From NCBI GenBank assembly GCA_030710605.1, contig CP092886.1:159138000-159201999 (forward strand): a stretch of DNA of 64,000 nucleotides. The letters are read 5' to 3'. This document shows, one piece after another, positions 45,648-57,959 of this stretch. The stretch is from Cordylochernes scorpioides. Lineage: Eukaryota; Arthropoda; Arachnida; Pseudoscorpiones; Chernetidae. The translations under genes were made by a program, and so were the position numbers. The notes beneath the pieces are model-generated. The model was not told the DNA's origin and made no database searches. It saw only the letters and a program-made list of their open reading frames with translations. How positions within the stretch are numbered: position 1 is the stretch's first letter; each line of letters opens with the position of its first letter.

Positions 45648-47066
45648 ATATATATATTATACAATTTTTATATTTTCGTATATAATTTATATATATTATA
45701 TTATTTTTCTTTTATTTTGTTTTAATATAATATATATTCTGTCCTTTCCTTTATATATGTATCCTGTGTGAAGAAATATATCTAATGTGTAGATTAGAAT
45801 ATTCAACTTAGTCTTAGATTTAAATCGCCAACATTTGAGAAAATGCACACAATTTCCAGAATGGTAACAAGCTTCTTCTTACAACTATTTGATTTCCACG
45901 TCTGTGTTAACTTCCATGTATCACATAGAAACTAAAAATAGCTATGACCAATTAGTCCTAAAATCTGTGATGACCCCGGGATATTATATAGAATTATTAC
46001 ACATTGGTATGACCCACTCAAGTCTGTCAACAGATGTCGTATTTTACATAGAAATTTACTGGATCGGTGTGATCTTTTGGTCCCTCATAGAGAAGAGTCT
46101 AAATGATAGCGACTTCAAATTGTCGGATATATCAACATATTATTCCAATAGGATTGCCAAAGGTCTGGTAGACTAGTGAAGCCGCTGGGAGAGTTCTGCG
46201 CACCCTTCTAGGAATGTATTATTTTAAACAATACTCTGATAAATAATTAATTCTTTTTATTTGAAAAGTTTACAGTGCACATTGTAACCCTCTTCACACA
46301 TTCGCCCTATTTCACCCAACTTGTCCACTTGTTCATTACATTATAACATATAATGTTAGGAGAAATTGATTTATGTAATCTCTGTGTATATATGTGAAGT
46401 ATTCATTCAAACATCAAACTTTTGAAATATTATTTTATTATAAAATATCACCCTATTCACAGAATTAAAACATCTAAAACGATTTTTACAAATGTATTAC
46501 ACTTAATAAATTAATATATATATAAACACCCATAAAATCAAATTTATTATCTTTTTTAAATCACACAGGGAATGAATTCAAAATATATTATCCATCAAAT
46601 CCCTTCAAATGAAAACAAACGACTATTTTTTAAAGATAAAAAGACTTGAAAATTAACATATTTCAGGCTCAAAGATAATTTCAGAATAAAAAGCGTTTCA
46701 AATTAATTTGGTTATAAAGCTCATTTAATCTCGAAGGGCGGTTTTTAATAAATCAATTCTATTTGCTTTGAGGAATTGAGGCCTGGTGGATGAGACACTC
46801 GTCTGCTGCGATCCAAGTCAACTTGGCTTTGTTCGGCAGCCTTAGTTCCCGTGTTCCCATGGAGCGACATTTACTATGGCAATATTGGTGGGGGAAGAGA
46901 ACTTCAGATCGAATCGCACATTGAATACTTTTTTCTGCTCCATTGGTAGCGATTCTTGCCCAAGTTTTACCCCATCGGTTAACTCAAGTGATAAAACAGA
47001 CTCTTGCACCTTTAGTTCAAAGTTTGAACTACTTCTACATGTGTGTGTAGACATGTGATGCATTTT
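45648..47066. other. Non-coding; two unassigned open frames
   Basis: Frames at 45889-46176 (+) and 46842-47063 (-, with FELKVQESVLSLELTDGVKL) are open but unrecognised. The second lies in a GC-richer island (46770-47060) and could be a host or TE fragment. There is no splice or start evidence. Confidence 0.25.
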
Positions 47067-47376
47067 AAAGTAAAAAAAAATCAGGCCTCTAACGAAAAAT
47101 TTCTTTTTAAAATATTTTAATTGACAAATCTCTAGCTTTCGGGCACGATAGCCCTTCTACAGGAGAACATATTTCACAATAAATCGCCAATAGAATTATA
47201 GTTCAAATAAATGTGTTTATCTTTATAATGTGTATTTTCATCTCTAATTCTATTGGCGATTTAATGTAAAATCTTTTCTCCTCTAGAAGGGCTTCCGTGC
47301 CCGAAAGCTAGAGATTTGTCAATTAAAAGTTTTAAAAATAAACTTTTCCCTTGAGGCCTGATGTTTTTCACTTTAA
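47067..47376. mobile_element. Foldback MITE, 310 bp
   Basis: TCAGGCCTCTAACGAAAAAT and CTCTAGCTTTCGGGCACGAT in the left arm return inverted in the right arm as GTGCCCGAAAGCTAGAGATT and CTTGAGGCCTGA. The arms, about 130 bp, meet near 47220. There is no coding capacity. It is diverged enough that the arms differ at many positions. Confidence 0.8.
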
Positions 47377-47673
47377 TATTGATACAAGGAATTATTTTTT
47401 ATCAAAATTTGATGCATTTTTAAAAATGTAATGGAAAGACGCAGCATCGGTTCAATGATATTGAAACTATTTTTTTTTATCCTGAAACCACGGGGAGGGT
47501 CCACCACTGATGAGCCAGCCACTTTTCTTCGGCTTCTTATAGGGAAAGTGTTCTTACTGAGAACACAATAGTTGCTTGCTGTGGACTTTTGTGATTGGCT
47601 GTTTAGGGGTCTCCAACATTCGATACAGGGCTAACCTGGCAGGGGACATTCTTTAGGAATATTTAACGATTAG

Positions 47674-47809
47674 AACGAAGGCGTACTTCCAAGATATAGA
47701 AATGTGGGTCTGGGGGACATCTACATGTATCACAGTAAACTGGTGTGTCAGCAGACTGCGCCAATGTCACCAGCTACTTTGTCCCCTGTTCAACCACCCA
47801 CTGGTCGCG
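47674..47809 (+). CDS. Candidate exon, plus strand, unassigned
   Basis: A strong donor (CGCG/GTAAGTATG) ends a GC-richer open segment reading VGLGDIYMYHSKLVCQQTAP then MSPATLSPVQPPTGR. The upstream limit could be the AG of an in-frame TAG at 47671-47673 or CATGTATCACAG at about 47735. The serine/proline-rich end looks like a linker in a regulatory protein. I do not recognise it and found no partner exons. It could also be chance. Confidence 0.3.
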
Positions 47810-48099
47810 GTAAGTATGGGTTAAGGAAACCTTTAATTGGAAATTTCCGGGAATATTAAATAGGGGGATAAAAAAGCCACATTATTATATAATGAAATAA
47901 AAAGTTAAATAAATGTTCAGAATACTCACTCAACCATTTTTTATCCAAAGGTAATTTAACTAATAGAATTTCTTTTATAAAACTTATATAGTTTTTCTTT
48001 CAAAATCTTTTTCTCGTGGAGAGATGATAATAAATCTCTTTAAAAGATTCCAATTTCCCCCAGCCAAATCTAAATATTTTACGTCCTAGCGGCCAATGA

Positions 48100-48250
48100 C
48101 AAATAGCCACGTCACCTCGCCCTTGTGACGTCATCAATTTCCACAAAATAGCGCCATCTAGACTGGGGCGGAATTTATTTGAGTTGTCGCCTGCCGGATT
48201 AGAATAATTTATATTAGCCCTTAATTTGTCGCATTCTTGGTGTCGCCCGG
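48100..48250. promoter_or_regulatory. CRE-containing GC-richer island
   Basis: The island holds a CCAAT box (GGCCAATGACAAAT), ACGTCAC and a perfect palindromic CRE, TGACGTCA, at 48126-48133. It then has GCGCCATCTAG at 48151 and a GGGGCGG string. The arrangement is promoter- or enhancer-like, but no gene start is recognisable beside it. The 109-codon minus frame across it is not convincing. Confidence 0.35.
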
Positions 48251-48618
48251 CAAGCTTGGACTCCTGGTCTCTCCTGCCTAGAGAGATGTAGAAGTGCCTC
48301 CCTCCTTCTTTAATGCACATTCTGCTCATCGCTCATGCCACACTAGGTTCGAGAGAACCTCCTGTGTATTTGAGATTGCACTCCTTAGTTAAGAAGTTAG
48401 ATAAAATTACGACTCATATGCATTCAATACATATAAATTCAATTGATATCTATCGTTAAAATCTGTAATTATTATTTTTGACAATGTGTGTTTCTTTTCA
48501 CATATAGCATCAAATATTATCTCTACAGACCTTACTACAATGATAAATATGGCGACACACAGTGGTCACAACTGATGAGCTAAGGCCTCTCATTCAATAT
48601 CCATTATTATATTAATTA

Positions 48619-50548
48619 CTAGCGGATGTGCCCAGCTTCGCCCGGGTTTAACCCGAGTAAAGGTTGTCTAACGAACATTTGTGAAAACATTTCTCTATAA
48701 ACTTATTTAAAAAATAATATATATATTTTGATAATTTGAAACTCGTAAATTTGAATCTCTCGATAAAGTGAACATTTTTCCCAGTCCCTGTGTGCCGTGT
48801 CATCCTGAATTTTGTCTTTCCTAATTTTCTACATTACAAAATCATCGTTTTATCTAGTGAACATTTTTCCCGGTCCCTTGAAAAATACTCGATAAGTTGA
48901 ATAAAATCAATATTAATTGGTTCCCTCGGTAATTGGAAGTTAAAGGAATAGTATCTTTGCCTTGGAATTGTATCATTATTCTTGTCTCAAATAAATTGCC
49001 GTGTCATCCTGAGATAATCTTACTTTTGATAAATAATCTTTAAGATAATAAACTTAGTGATAATTAAACTTATAGATAAAAAAACTTGTTATCGTCGTCG
49101 CAATGGTAGCGCTGCTTGCGAGTTAAATCTACAAATCTGCGAATAATTCTAAGAATATTCAAGAAATTATTTTTCAGAAACCTTCCCAGTACTATACTAA
49201 ATAACTTCCCAAAGGTTCATGGCGTTCCAATGAGTGGTTTGGTCAGGCATAAAGGACAGACACACACACACATACATTCATTTTTATGTACCCGGCTTCG
49301 CCCGGTTTTTACCCGAGTAAAGGTTTGTCTAACGAACATTTGTTAAAACAATTCTCTATAAACTTATAAAAAAAATATATATTTTGATAATTTGAAACTC
49401 GTAAATTTGAATCTCTCGATAAAGTGAACATTTTTTCCCGGTCCCTTGAAAAATACTCGATAAGTTGAATAAAAATCAATATTAATTGGTTCCCTCGGTA
49501 ATTGGAAGTTAAAGGAATAGTATCATGCCTTGGAATTGTATCATTATTCTTGTCTCAAATAAATTGCCGTGTCATCCTGAGATAATCTTACTTTTGATAA
49601 ATAATCTTTAAGATAATAAACTTAGTGATAATTAAACTTATAGATAAAAAAACTTGTTATCGTCGTCGCAATGGTAGCGCTGCTTGCGAGTTAAATCTAC
49701 AAATCTGCGAATAATTCTAAGAATATTCAAGAAATTATTTTTCAGAAACCTTCCCAGTACTATACTAAATAACTTCCCAAAGGTTCATGGCGTTCCAATG
49801 AGTGGTTTGGTCAGGCATAAAGGACAGACACACACACACATACATTCATTTTTATGTACCCGGCTTCGCCCGGTTTTTACCCGAGTAAAGGTTTGTCTAA
49901 CGAACATTTGTTAAAACAATTCTCTATAAACTTATAAAAAATATATATATTTTGATAATTTGAAACTCGTAAATTTGAATCTCTCGATAAAGTGAACATT
50001 TTTTCCCGGTCCCTTGAAAAATACTCGATAAGTTGAATAAAAATCAATATTAATTGGTTCCCTCGGTAATTGGAAGTTAAAGGAATAGTATCATGCCTTG
50101 GAATTGTATCATTATTCTTATCTCAAATAAATTGCCGTGTCATCCTGAATTTTTTCTTTCCTAATTTTCTACATTACAAAATCATCATTTTATCTATTCT
50201 CCCAATATATATATTGTAGATAAATGATAAAACTAACTTTGACTTGTGCGTAATTAATAGGCAGAAAATCTTACTTTCGATAAATAATCTTTAAGATAAT
50301 AAACTTAGTGATAATGAAACTTATAGATAAAAAAAACTTGTTATCCCCCGCTAGGGGGCGCTGCTTGCGAGTTAAATATACAAATCTGCAAATAACTCTA
50401 AGGATATTCGAGATATTCAAGAAATTATGTTTCGAAAACCTTCCCGGAGATATACCTAATAATATCCCAAAATTTCACGGCGATTGGATGTATGGTTTTT
50501 GAATCTATAGAGTACAGACAGACATTCAATTATATATATATATATAGA
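48619..50548 (-). mobile_element. Helitron-like element with head-to-tail internal multimers (1.93 kb)
   Basis: On the minus strand it starts TCTATATATATATATATAAT at 50548 (after A) and ends CCCGGGCGAAGCTGGGCACA TCCG CTAG at 48619 (before T). Internally the 3' hairpin segment (CCGGGCGAAGCCGGGTAC) occurs twice more, near 49858 and 49290, each time followed directly by the 5'-like TGAATGTATGTGTGTGTG segment. The two inner units are nearly identical 568-bp tandem copies. No Rep/helicase is encoded. The identical 76-codon frames at 49116 and 49684 are by-products. Confidence 0.8.
48790..50160. repeat. 568-bp tandem duplication within the Helitron
   Basis: Positions 49116-49346 and 49684-49914 are identical, giving a period of 568 bp. 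A third, more diverged partial unit extends on both sides (48640-49115 and 49915-50520). Confidence 0.9.
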
Positions 50549-52585
50549 TAATATAAAAATTCCAAATTTATATATTTTTACACTGGACAAATGACCTTAG
50601 CTACTATATATTACATTACACTTTTTGTGTGGAAAATGTATTTTTTACTCAATTAATTATATATATATTTGACTTAATTAGCACCTTAATGTCACCTTAA
50701 TTAGCACGTAAAGATGGAAGAATTGTGCTATGTAAAGACGCTACCATTTTCTCTTCGAATTGCTGAAGTAATCATTTCACCTCCCAAACTCAATGCAGAA
50801 GTAAATGTGTATTAACGTCTGAATCAGACATTCTATCAGCTATTGGCGGAGAAAAGAATGGCTCTTTAAACAAATGGCTTGTGTCAACTGGAATCGATAG
50901 TTATTACAGAAATTGGCCGTTGGTGGGGCATATCATTGAGCGGCGGCCACCACACGGCGGTCACTTGCCTTCATAAAGTGCCGGGATTTAAGGGCTCCCA
51001 AAAACCACCTCCCATTCCTGACCTCATAAATTGAACGTAATTACTTCCAGGCAACTTATATTGCTCCCATAAATAATGAGACGTAATTGTAATCTTCAAA
51101 CTATGCTCAAAATCGCGATTCTTTATTTTTTGTTGCTATTGTTTCTGTTTCTTAATTGTTTTAGTAATTCCTTTTTAAGATACTTTCAGGAATTGTTTAA
51201 AATTTCGCTCACTTCCCCCGTTTAAATTCAAGATTGTGATATCGTATCTTTTGTTGTTTGTTTCTAAAAGCAGTTGCTGGAAGGCCGTTTTGTTTTGGAA
51301 TCTGTTAGAGGTGATATTTGTATTGAAATAGTCTGTTCCAACTTCGATATGCTTATATTGGCGACAGCGTCTTACTTTATATTCAAACTCATGGGCAAAA
51401 CCTTTTATTGAAGGAGACAGAGGAAATTTCGTTCACACCTGGTTATCTATTGTATCTTCATTAAAGGTCACTGTGTATTAGATATCTTTCAGAGTTATAA
51501 TCTGAATCCCTATATACATGCCGAAAGGTACAACTTCTTTAAGTCCACGAGTGTAACATCTTTTTAGGAAATCTATATTCAAATGAAATATGATTTTGGA
51601 ATTCTTTTGATCTATTTGTGAGCACTACGAAATTTCAGAAAATCCTCTTCCCCTTACAAATTGGTGATAGAAGATCAAGAAGTAGAATGGAGCGAAGCGG
51701 CAAAGAAACGATTTATTCTCCTTAATGCAGGAGGCAGTTGTTCTCCCCATACTCTCTTCCAACTCCAGAGTTTATACAACAAGGAGCCAAGTTTCTATAC
51801 AGCTGGGGATAATCAGATAAATCTAAATCAAAAGTTAATTAGCATTAGGAGAATAATAAATAAGAAAATTGAATTTCCAGGCGACAACTTTAATGGAAAA
51901 ACTGTATCTGAGAGAGTCCGTGTACTATTTAAACAATATATAACAAATATTCCAACTATTGACTCCCAAATACTTATTAATTAGCTAGCAGCCAAAGTAA
52001 TTTTTACTTTTAAAAAAGGAATATTCCTAAATTAAGAAATAAATTAAACAAAATATATTTTATAAGTTACTTTCTAATTAAGCTTCATAAATAGTTTGGG
52101 AAGTTTGTTAATGTTCAGGACATGGGTGTGATTAGGGGCGGCTATCCATGGAGATCGTCCAAGTTGGCGAAGGGAATATAGATTTTTTCAACGAACAATT
52201 TTATTTCTGCCTTTAATTAGCTTTCTTAGCACTTCGTTATTCCATTTGTTTAACTGTGTGTGCCATTTTAAACAATTCTTTTTCAAAATTAACAACTTTT
52301 AATAGTAACGCCCAAAATTGTTCCAGTATTGAATTTGGAATTTCAACATTTTCTTCGAAAAATGTTTTATTAAAGTTCTTGTGAGCACCGTGTTTCAAAT
52401 TAGAGGTTAGAGCTTCAATCCCGGCTGCTGCCCACAGGACTTTCTGAACGACGTGTGGAATAAAAGTGGAGATTCTGGAATTTCACCTTCCGTCACATGA
52501 CAGCTGGATGGCTTCTTTTGACTTAAATCTCTTTACACATCAATCCCACACGTCCTGGCCCTCAAGCCATTTCTAGGCCTCCCCT
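50549..52585. other. Non-coding, with regulatory-looking island and an unassigned ORF
   Basis: The island at 50910-51080 (GGCCGTTGGTGGGGCATATC, GCGGCGGCCACCACACGGCG) is a candidate conserved element. A plus frame at 51661-51984 reads SEAAKKRFILLNAGGSCSPH and has coding-like composition but no recognised fold. The fragment at 51405-51545 is a decayed relative of the Tc1-like MITE. Confidence 0.3.
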
Positions 52586-52589
52586 CATA

Positions 52590-52725
52590 GAACTGATATT
52601 TATTCCGATAGATGGCACAAGCCAGCAAAAACTTTCAGTTTCCCGATAAGGAGATGAATTTTTCTTAATTTATCCACCTCATCTAAGTACAATTTCAAAT
52701 TTGTAATATTTTTTCACATAGTTAT
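52590..52725. mobile_element. Diverged copy of the GGCATCTC foldback MITE
   Basis: GATATTTATTCCGATAGATG GCACAAGCC...TCCCGATAAGGAGATG matches the right half of the element at 59773-60062, with the terminal TACAATTTCAAATTTGTAAT segment also recognisable. Confidence 0.6.
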
Positions 52726-52929
52726 TTCAGTTTCTACGAAACGATTTTTTAGACAAATAAAAGGCTTACCGATGGGCAACTCTATTTGAGAAGTGTTAGA
52801 AAACATATTCATTAAAACAATTAAATAGATAAAAAGGTTATTCATATCGAAACAAATAAGTTAATTTTTTTATTATGGATTAGATATGCACTCACACATC
52901 TTCTTTCTTTTCACATGGAAAAATTAAAT

Positions 52930-53130
52930 AAGTTGTAATTTTCAGCATATACGTATATCTCGGGATTCAGACAAATAACTTGAAAAGATATTTGATATAC
53001 AGGGACCTTTATTGAAGACACACAAGATAAACTAGTATGAACAAAATTGCCTAGGTCCCTTTGAAAAAAAAAAGAAAAAAAAAAAACATCAAAGACATTC
53101 CACTTCCTTAAATTTTGTTCATGAGTATTT
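52930..53130. mobile_element. Decayed Tc1-like MITE
   Basis: GGGACCTTTATTGAAGACAC, an A-rich run and the end CTTAAATTTTGTTCATGAGT parallel the intact MITE at 35199-35427. The left inverted repeat is eroded. Confidence 0.6.
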
Positions 53131-55810
53131 ATCTATTATCTGAAATTAATAAAAGTTTTCACACTTTTTTTTCACAATTAAAAAGAAAGGCTAATTGAAG
53201 CGTTACATTTATAATTATTTATAATTGCACACACTCCAGTGAAAGCGTTAAATAAATAACTTTGGTGACGTCACATATCGATCTTCATTAGCGACTGATC
53301 ACACAGAATAAACGGCAGCAGTGAGAGATGAGTATCATAGAGCCAATCACAGCCTTCGCTACGCTAGTTCTGGCCACTCCAAAGACATTTATGAATTCGG
53401 AATCTTTCTATTAGAAATAAAACAACAAAATATATTTCATAATAGATTACGTTTTATTTAATATTTTATAATGACTTTATTATATTAAATAAATGCGCGA
53501 AAAGTTTTCTCACAATAAATAAAACAAATTTTATTCCGATAAATATAAAGCTGTCAGTTTCAATACAAATGTTAAAAAAGAAACGATATAAACTCTCTAA
53601 ATATTCTGTATTTTTATTTACAACTATATATATATAGGGTTAGATATATCTTTTATGTAAAATTTCACTATGTTAGAAGAAATCCATTCCATATTTTTAT
53701 ATTTACGTACGCATAAGGATATTTTAATTTCGTAATATTTTCTAAAGGGGGGGGGGGGCAACTTTTTCATTTGACATTTTCTTGTGCTTTGTCTGTCGTC
53801 CGGAGGGCAGAAATAATGAACGGCCGCGGAAACCAGATTTGGCAGACGCCATTAATCTTGCAGGGTAGCGTTGTTAATTCTTTATTTTTGCCGGACTTGG
53901 GTTTAAAAGCTATTTTTAAAAGAAGGAGAAAATGCCTAATTTAAATTAATATTACATAAACATTTATGTTATTCTATTTATAATGATAATTATAAAATAT
54001 AGGATGCATATTCTGTTTATTCTATATATTGGAAATTTAAAAACTTATAAAGTATTAAAATTTAAAAAGGGATAGTGACTACCTCTCCCTTCCAATAGAG
54101 GCATAGCTATTGACCGTCTTTTCAATCTATCATACTCGGGTCTGTGACAAGGCTACAACACCAGCTTTGGTAAACTCAGAACGCCCACGTGGACACCACG
54201 GTTTGGAATAAATGGGTCTCGTCAGTCCAGGGCGGGAATTGATTTCGCGAGATCCACAATAAATTCGTCTGCCAAAGAAGCGTTCAGCTGGTACATGGCT
54301 TGATCAGCCTGTGTCTGGAATCTAAGAGCATAAGAAACTTGAAGGCCGCACCAATGTCGCTGCATGGCGCGTGTGGCAGGCCAGCTACAGAGTAAACGGT
54401 AAACAACACGAACATGTGGTTTTCCCGCATACGTCCGGTTCCATCTTAAGACAAAGCCCGCTTAAGACACGTTTTGGTGTGTAAGATGCCAGGTTGCCCC
54501 TGACCAGCATTCATATTTCTTCAGAATAAATTTAGGTTTTGTTTATCAACGTTTCGATCTGTTGTCTTCGCCAGAATTTAAATAAAAATATATCCATGCA
54601 TCCGGAGCCATGCTGCAAGTTTCTTATATTTATCCCAGACGGATTTTTGTCGAAACGTCGATTAAATACAAAGTTTCTCTGGGCGTCCGCACCCAACATT
54701 CCGCTGGACCTATCACCATTAGCTTAGCGTCATCTTTCGATGAAAAATACAAACATATATTTGTGTCCCGCTACTTTTATTTTGAAATATAAAGGCTGTA
54801 GAGAAATAATTTTAATTATTTATATTTTAAAATAAAAGTATACACTGCGTTAAAAAATAAAATATATTTATAATTTAAGAAACTTATATTTGAGATTAGT
54901 GCGCGCATTCTTGTGCGATATTCAACTTCTCCCCAAAACATCCACATCATGAATCAATTAACAATTATAGTGCTAACTAGCGAATTAGATAAAATAGAAG
55001 ATATTTTTACTATATATAGGTAAGTATTTTCACCAATATTTCCTAGATAATAAAAAATGTGTACATTTGTTCTCTATAAATATTTTCAAACCTAGACTTT
55101 ACTAACTTTTAAATTTTGAAAATTAAAGGAATCGTTGTGTTGGATGTCTTCAAAAATGATAAAAGATCTTTTCCAATTTCTTCCCAATGCCATCTGCCCA
55201 AAATCTTTCTCTTTATGTTCCTTCGAAGAACATCTTAGTGTATTTAAAATCAACAGAATCCGTGCGTCCTAGGCCAAGACATAAAAAAGTGAATCTTGCC
55301 CATATGTGTGTAGGGTGTAAATGAATATGTGCATTTTATTGTTAATTATTAATGGGTCTCCCATAAACAGTTTGCATTATTTACCAGCTTCTTTGATTAT
55401 TCAACAAAACAATCACCCTAATCTCCCTATTAGCGAAACCTCCTCTAGTCCCAGAAAATAATGCATTTTGGGAAATAAAAATTTGGTTCTACAAAAAAAG
55501 GCAAAATTTCTTTTTACGATTTAAACGCCACGGGGGGTTCCACGCTCTACTCGCACGGACTTGTTGAATATTGCATGACGTCATCGATTAGCGTCCCCAC
55601 AATGAAATTAGCGAAGCGCCGTGAATAATTAAACGTCATGCTAGAATCACTCCTGCAAAGAAATTGGCTTTCTCTTTGTTGAAACGTCAGTTGGGGATCA
55701 AGGCCCTCCCTGCGCCTCTCTTTGGATTAAATCCCACTCTCTTTCACTTCATTCATAGGGTAGATCCGTTGTATATGGGAAAGTTCTTTCACCAAATCAC
55801 AAAAGTTTTC
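53131..55810. other. Non-coding; CRE sites and dispersed repeat
   Basis: Perfect TGACGTCA sites are at 53276-53283 and 55576-55583. Each lies in a slightly GC-richer neighbourhood, the second in CATGACGTCATCGATTAGCG. A G-run is at 53751-53759. The segment 54150-54210 (CTACAACACCAGCTTTGGTA, CACGTGGACACCACGG) belongs to the dispersed family also at 24.1 and 60.5 kb. There is no supported gene. Confidence 0.4.
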
Positions 55811-55815
55811 AAATA

Positions 55816-56763
55816 CAGTGGTACCTCGACATACGAGTTTAATTCGTTCCGCAACCTTACTCGTATCTTGAATTACTCGTATCTCGAAGCAAATTTCCCC
55901 ATACAAAACAATTGAACTACCATTAATCCGTTCCAACCTCCAAAATGTCACCCCAGTTATTTTTGTTACGTGGTTTTAAATAATAAAAACGTATTTATAA
56001 ATATCAAATATTTATTGCACAAAAACAAAAAGAGAATGTAAAGAAATAAATTAGATATCCTCACTGGTCTTTACCTTTTTCGCTACATTTTTCTCGCTTT
56101 CACCTGTAGGCCGTTTAGAAAAAAACATGTCCAAGGAGGTTTGTTTCTTCCTCCCTCTTAGAATGTTCCGGAAATGAGTTAGGCAAGTGTCATTAAAAAA
56201 GTCAGATGCACGACCTGTTGCAACTTTTTCTGGGTGTTTTTTTTTTCCACGAACTGTGAAACTCTCTCCCACATTCCTAAGATCTCCTTTATCTCACTCG
56301 TAGAAATAACCTCCTCCTCTGACTCCTCAAAACCAATGTAACTATCGTAAGGCCCTTAGCCGGCGTTACATTCTTTATCGACTCCTTCCGTTTAAGCACA
56401 GAACATATCATGGACGTACTACGGCCATACTGCCTCGACAAGTCAACAACTCGAACAACTTACTCATGTTTTTCTATAATTTCACGTTTTAATTCAATAC
56501 TCATAATCTTTTCTTAGCACTTGAATTTTTACAAACTTTCTTCCGATCCATAGTTATAAAAATAAATGAACTAAAACTGTAAATGTAAACGCAACACAAA
56601 AAGCGAACACAAAACACAACTTATCACAGCGGAAGCACGCTGCTAACTGATCGTGATGGCGCGACTGCGTGTTACTACCGAACCGAACTCGTATCTCGAA
56701 TTTCGCTCGTAACTAAAAGCAAAAAATCACTTGCTCGGGCGCTCGTATGTCGAGGTACCACTG
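55816..56763 (-). mobile_element. Tigger/pogo-type DNA transposon, internally deleted (948 bp)
   Basis: Perfect terminal inverted repeats begin CAGTGGTACCTCGACATACG at each end, with TA duplications at 55814-55815 and 56764-56765. The subterminal repeat CTCGTATCTCGAA occurs on both sides. On the minus strand the transposase start (ATG 56502-56504: MSIELKREIIEKHE, then stop, then VVRVVDLSRQYGRSTSMICS) is followed shortly by the C-terminal part. The centrally encoded DDE catalytic domain is missing, so the copy cannot transpose itself. Confidence 0.92.
56048..56504 (-). pseudogene. Tigger transposase remnant (HTH N-terminus fused to C-terminus)
   Basis: The N-terminal CENP-B/psq helix-turn-helix is visible (IIEKHE...VVDLSRQYGRSTSMICSVL) with an in-frame TAA after the 14th codon. 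After KNV the frame changes and continues as EESEEEVISTSEIKEILGMW, then ASDFFNDTCLTHFRNILRGR and KKQTSLDMFFSKRP. This matches the C-terminal tail of Tigger transposases (..LFND..MSHFR.IL+RR.KQ.SLD.F). The roughly 300 residues with the DDE triad are deleted. It was originally a nuclear cut-and-paste transposase inserting at TA. Confidence 0.88.
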
Positions 56764-57959
56764 TAATAGGTTTTATACGTTAGCCTAGTATATGAATATA
56801 AATGTGCACTACATACATTCGTTTAGCACAGGTACTGATTTATTATCTATACAAAGTGGTATACCTAGTTATGTAGTTAGGAAGTAATTTTGATGAACCT
56901 TGTAAGTTGTCTTACTTCTTTGTAACCTGGCAATAAGGACTTTGTTTCTTGGCTTCTTGCTGGAATCAAGAGTATAAATATAAGATGTTCGACATGAAGG
57001 AAACAAAGTTTCTGCGAGGCTGGCCACTTGATGACGTAAGATTGCGAGCGCTGTCCCGAGACCCGTATCTTGCGGAGATAAATACTCCACTTAATGCTGT
57101 TTCGTTCGGAAGAACCTTCCCGCATTCTTGATGAGTCGCCGGAGACACGAGAAGCAGCGAGAGACTTTGTTTTCTTAGCCAGTTGAGGTTCAAATTAAAT
57201 CAATATCTGATCGAATTAGCTTTCCGGTGTCTTCCACGGGGCGTCGTCGAGAAGTGTCGCCACTGGCTCAATGACATCCTACCAGCCGTGGGTTGTGAGC
57301 CCTCTATTTACCTCGCGTGTTATTTACTATAGCTAATTATCTTCTGATAGTTTTATATAGGATATAACAATATGAGAATAAAATGTAACAATGGTTATTT
57401 CACCGAATGACTTAAATTACAGTAAAAAACATAATACAGGTTTAGCGATAAGAATAAATATTGGATCTTAGAACACACTCGAGGGTGACATAGGCTCCTG
57501 AGCAATGACTCATAATCACACGCTGACGTGTGATCGACAGCTAAAGGGTTGATACTAAAAGCGGTTCAACTCGAAAATGACTCAATTTAAAATATTCACA
57601 ATAGAAAATATTTTAATTGTTTTAAATATAGCATCTATTCCCGTAGGTTTTCAGTTAAATTTGGATTCACCCGATATATATATTTAAAATTTTATAATAC
57701 CTTGATAAAGGTTGGCCTTCAGACAACTGAAAACTCTCGTCCTATAAAGGATTCGCCAGTTTACAGAGTAATTGAAGAGAAGAGAACTAAGAATACAGAG
57801 AGAAACCTATAAGTTAGTAGGTATAGTATAGTATTTTCTACACTGTGACTATATACAACAGCAGTAACAAGCCTTTTAGTGGAATCAAAGTCCCATACAG
57901 GATTCGTCATTCTAATCCTGACAAAGATTATTTACATAGGATTATTTACATCAATTAGA
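56764..57959. other. GC-richer LTR-like block and flanks, unassigned
   Basis: 56880-57310 is markedly GC-richer, with a TATA-like AGTATAAATATAAG at about 56971. The minus strand begins TGTTATATCC at 57369, as an LTR might. I could not establish paired TG/CA ends or a target duplication. A weak relative of the foldback end motif (CCTTGATAAAGGTTGGCCTT) is at about 57701. Confidence 0.3.

Noticed and set aside
49116-49914. Two identical 76-codon ORFs suggesting a duplicated gene
   Set aside because: They lie in the 568-bp tandem unit of the Helitron multimer and read through its terminal hairpin. They are by-products.
56880-57369. LTR retrotransposon terminus
   Set aside because: TATA-like and TGTTAT strings are present, but no matching CA end, target duplication or internal region could be found, so it is left unassigned.
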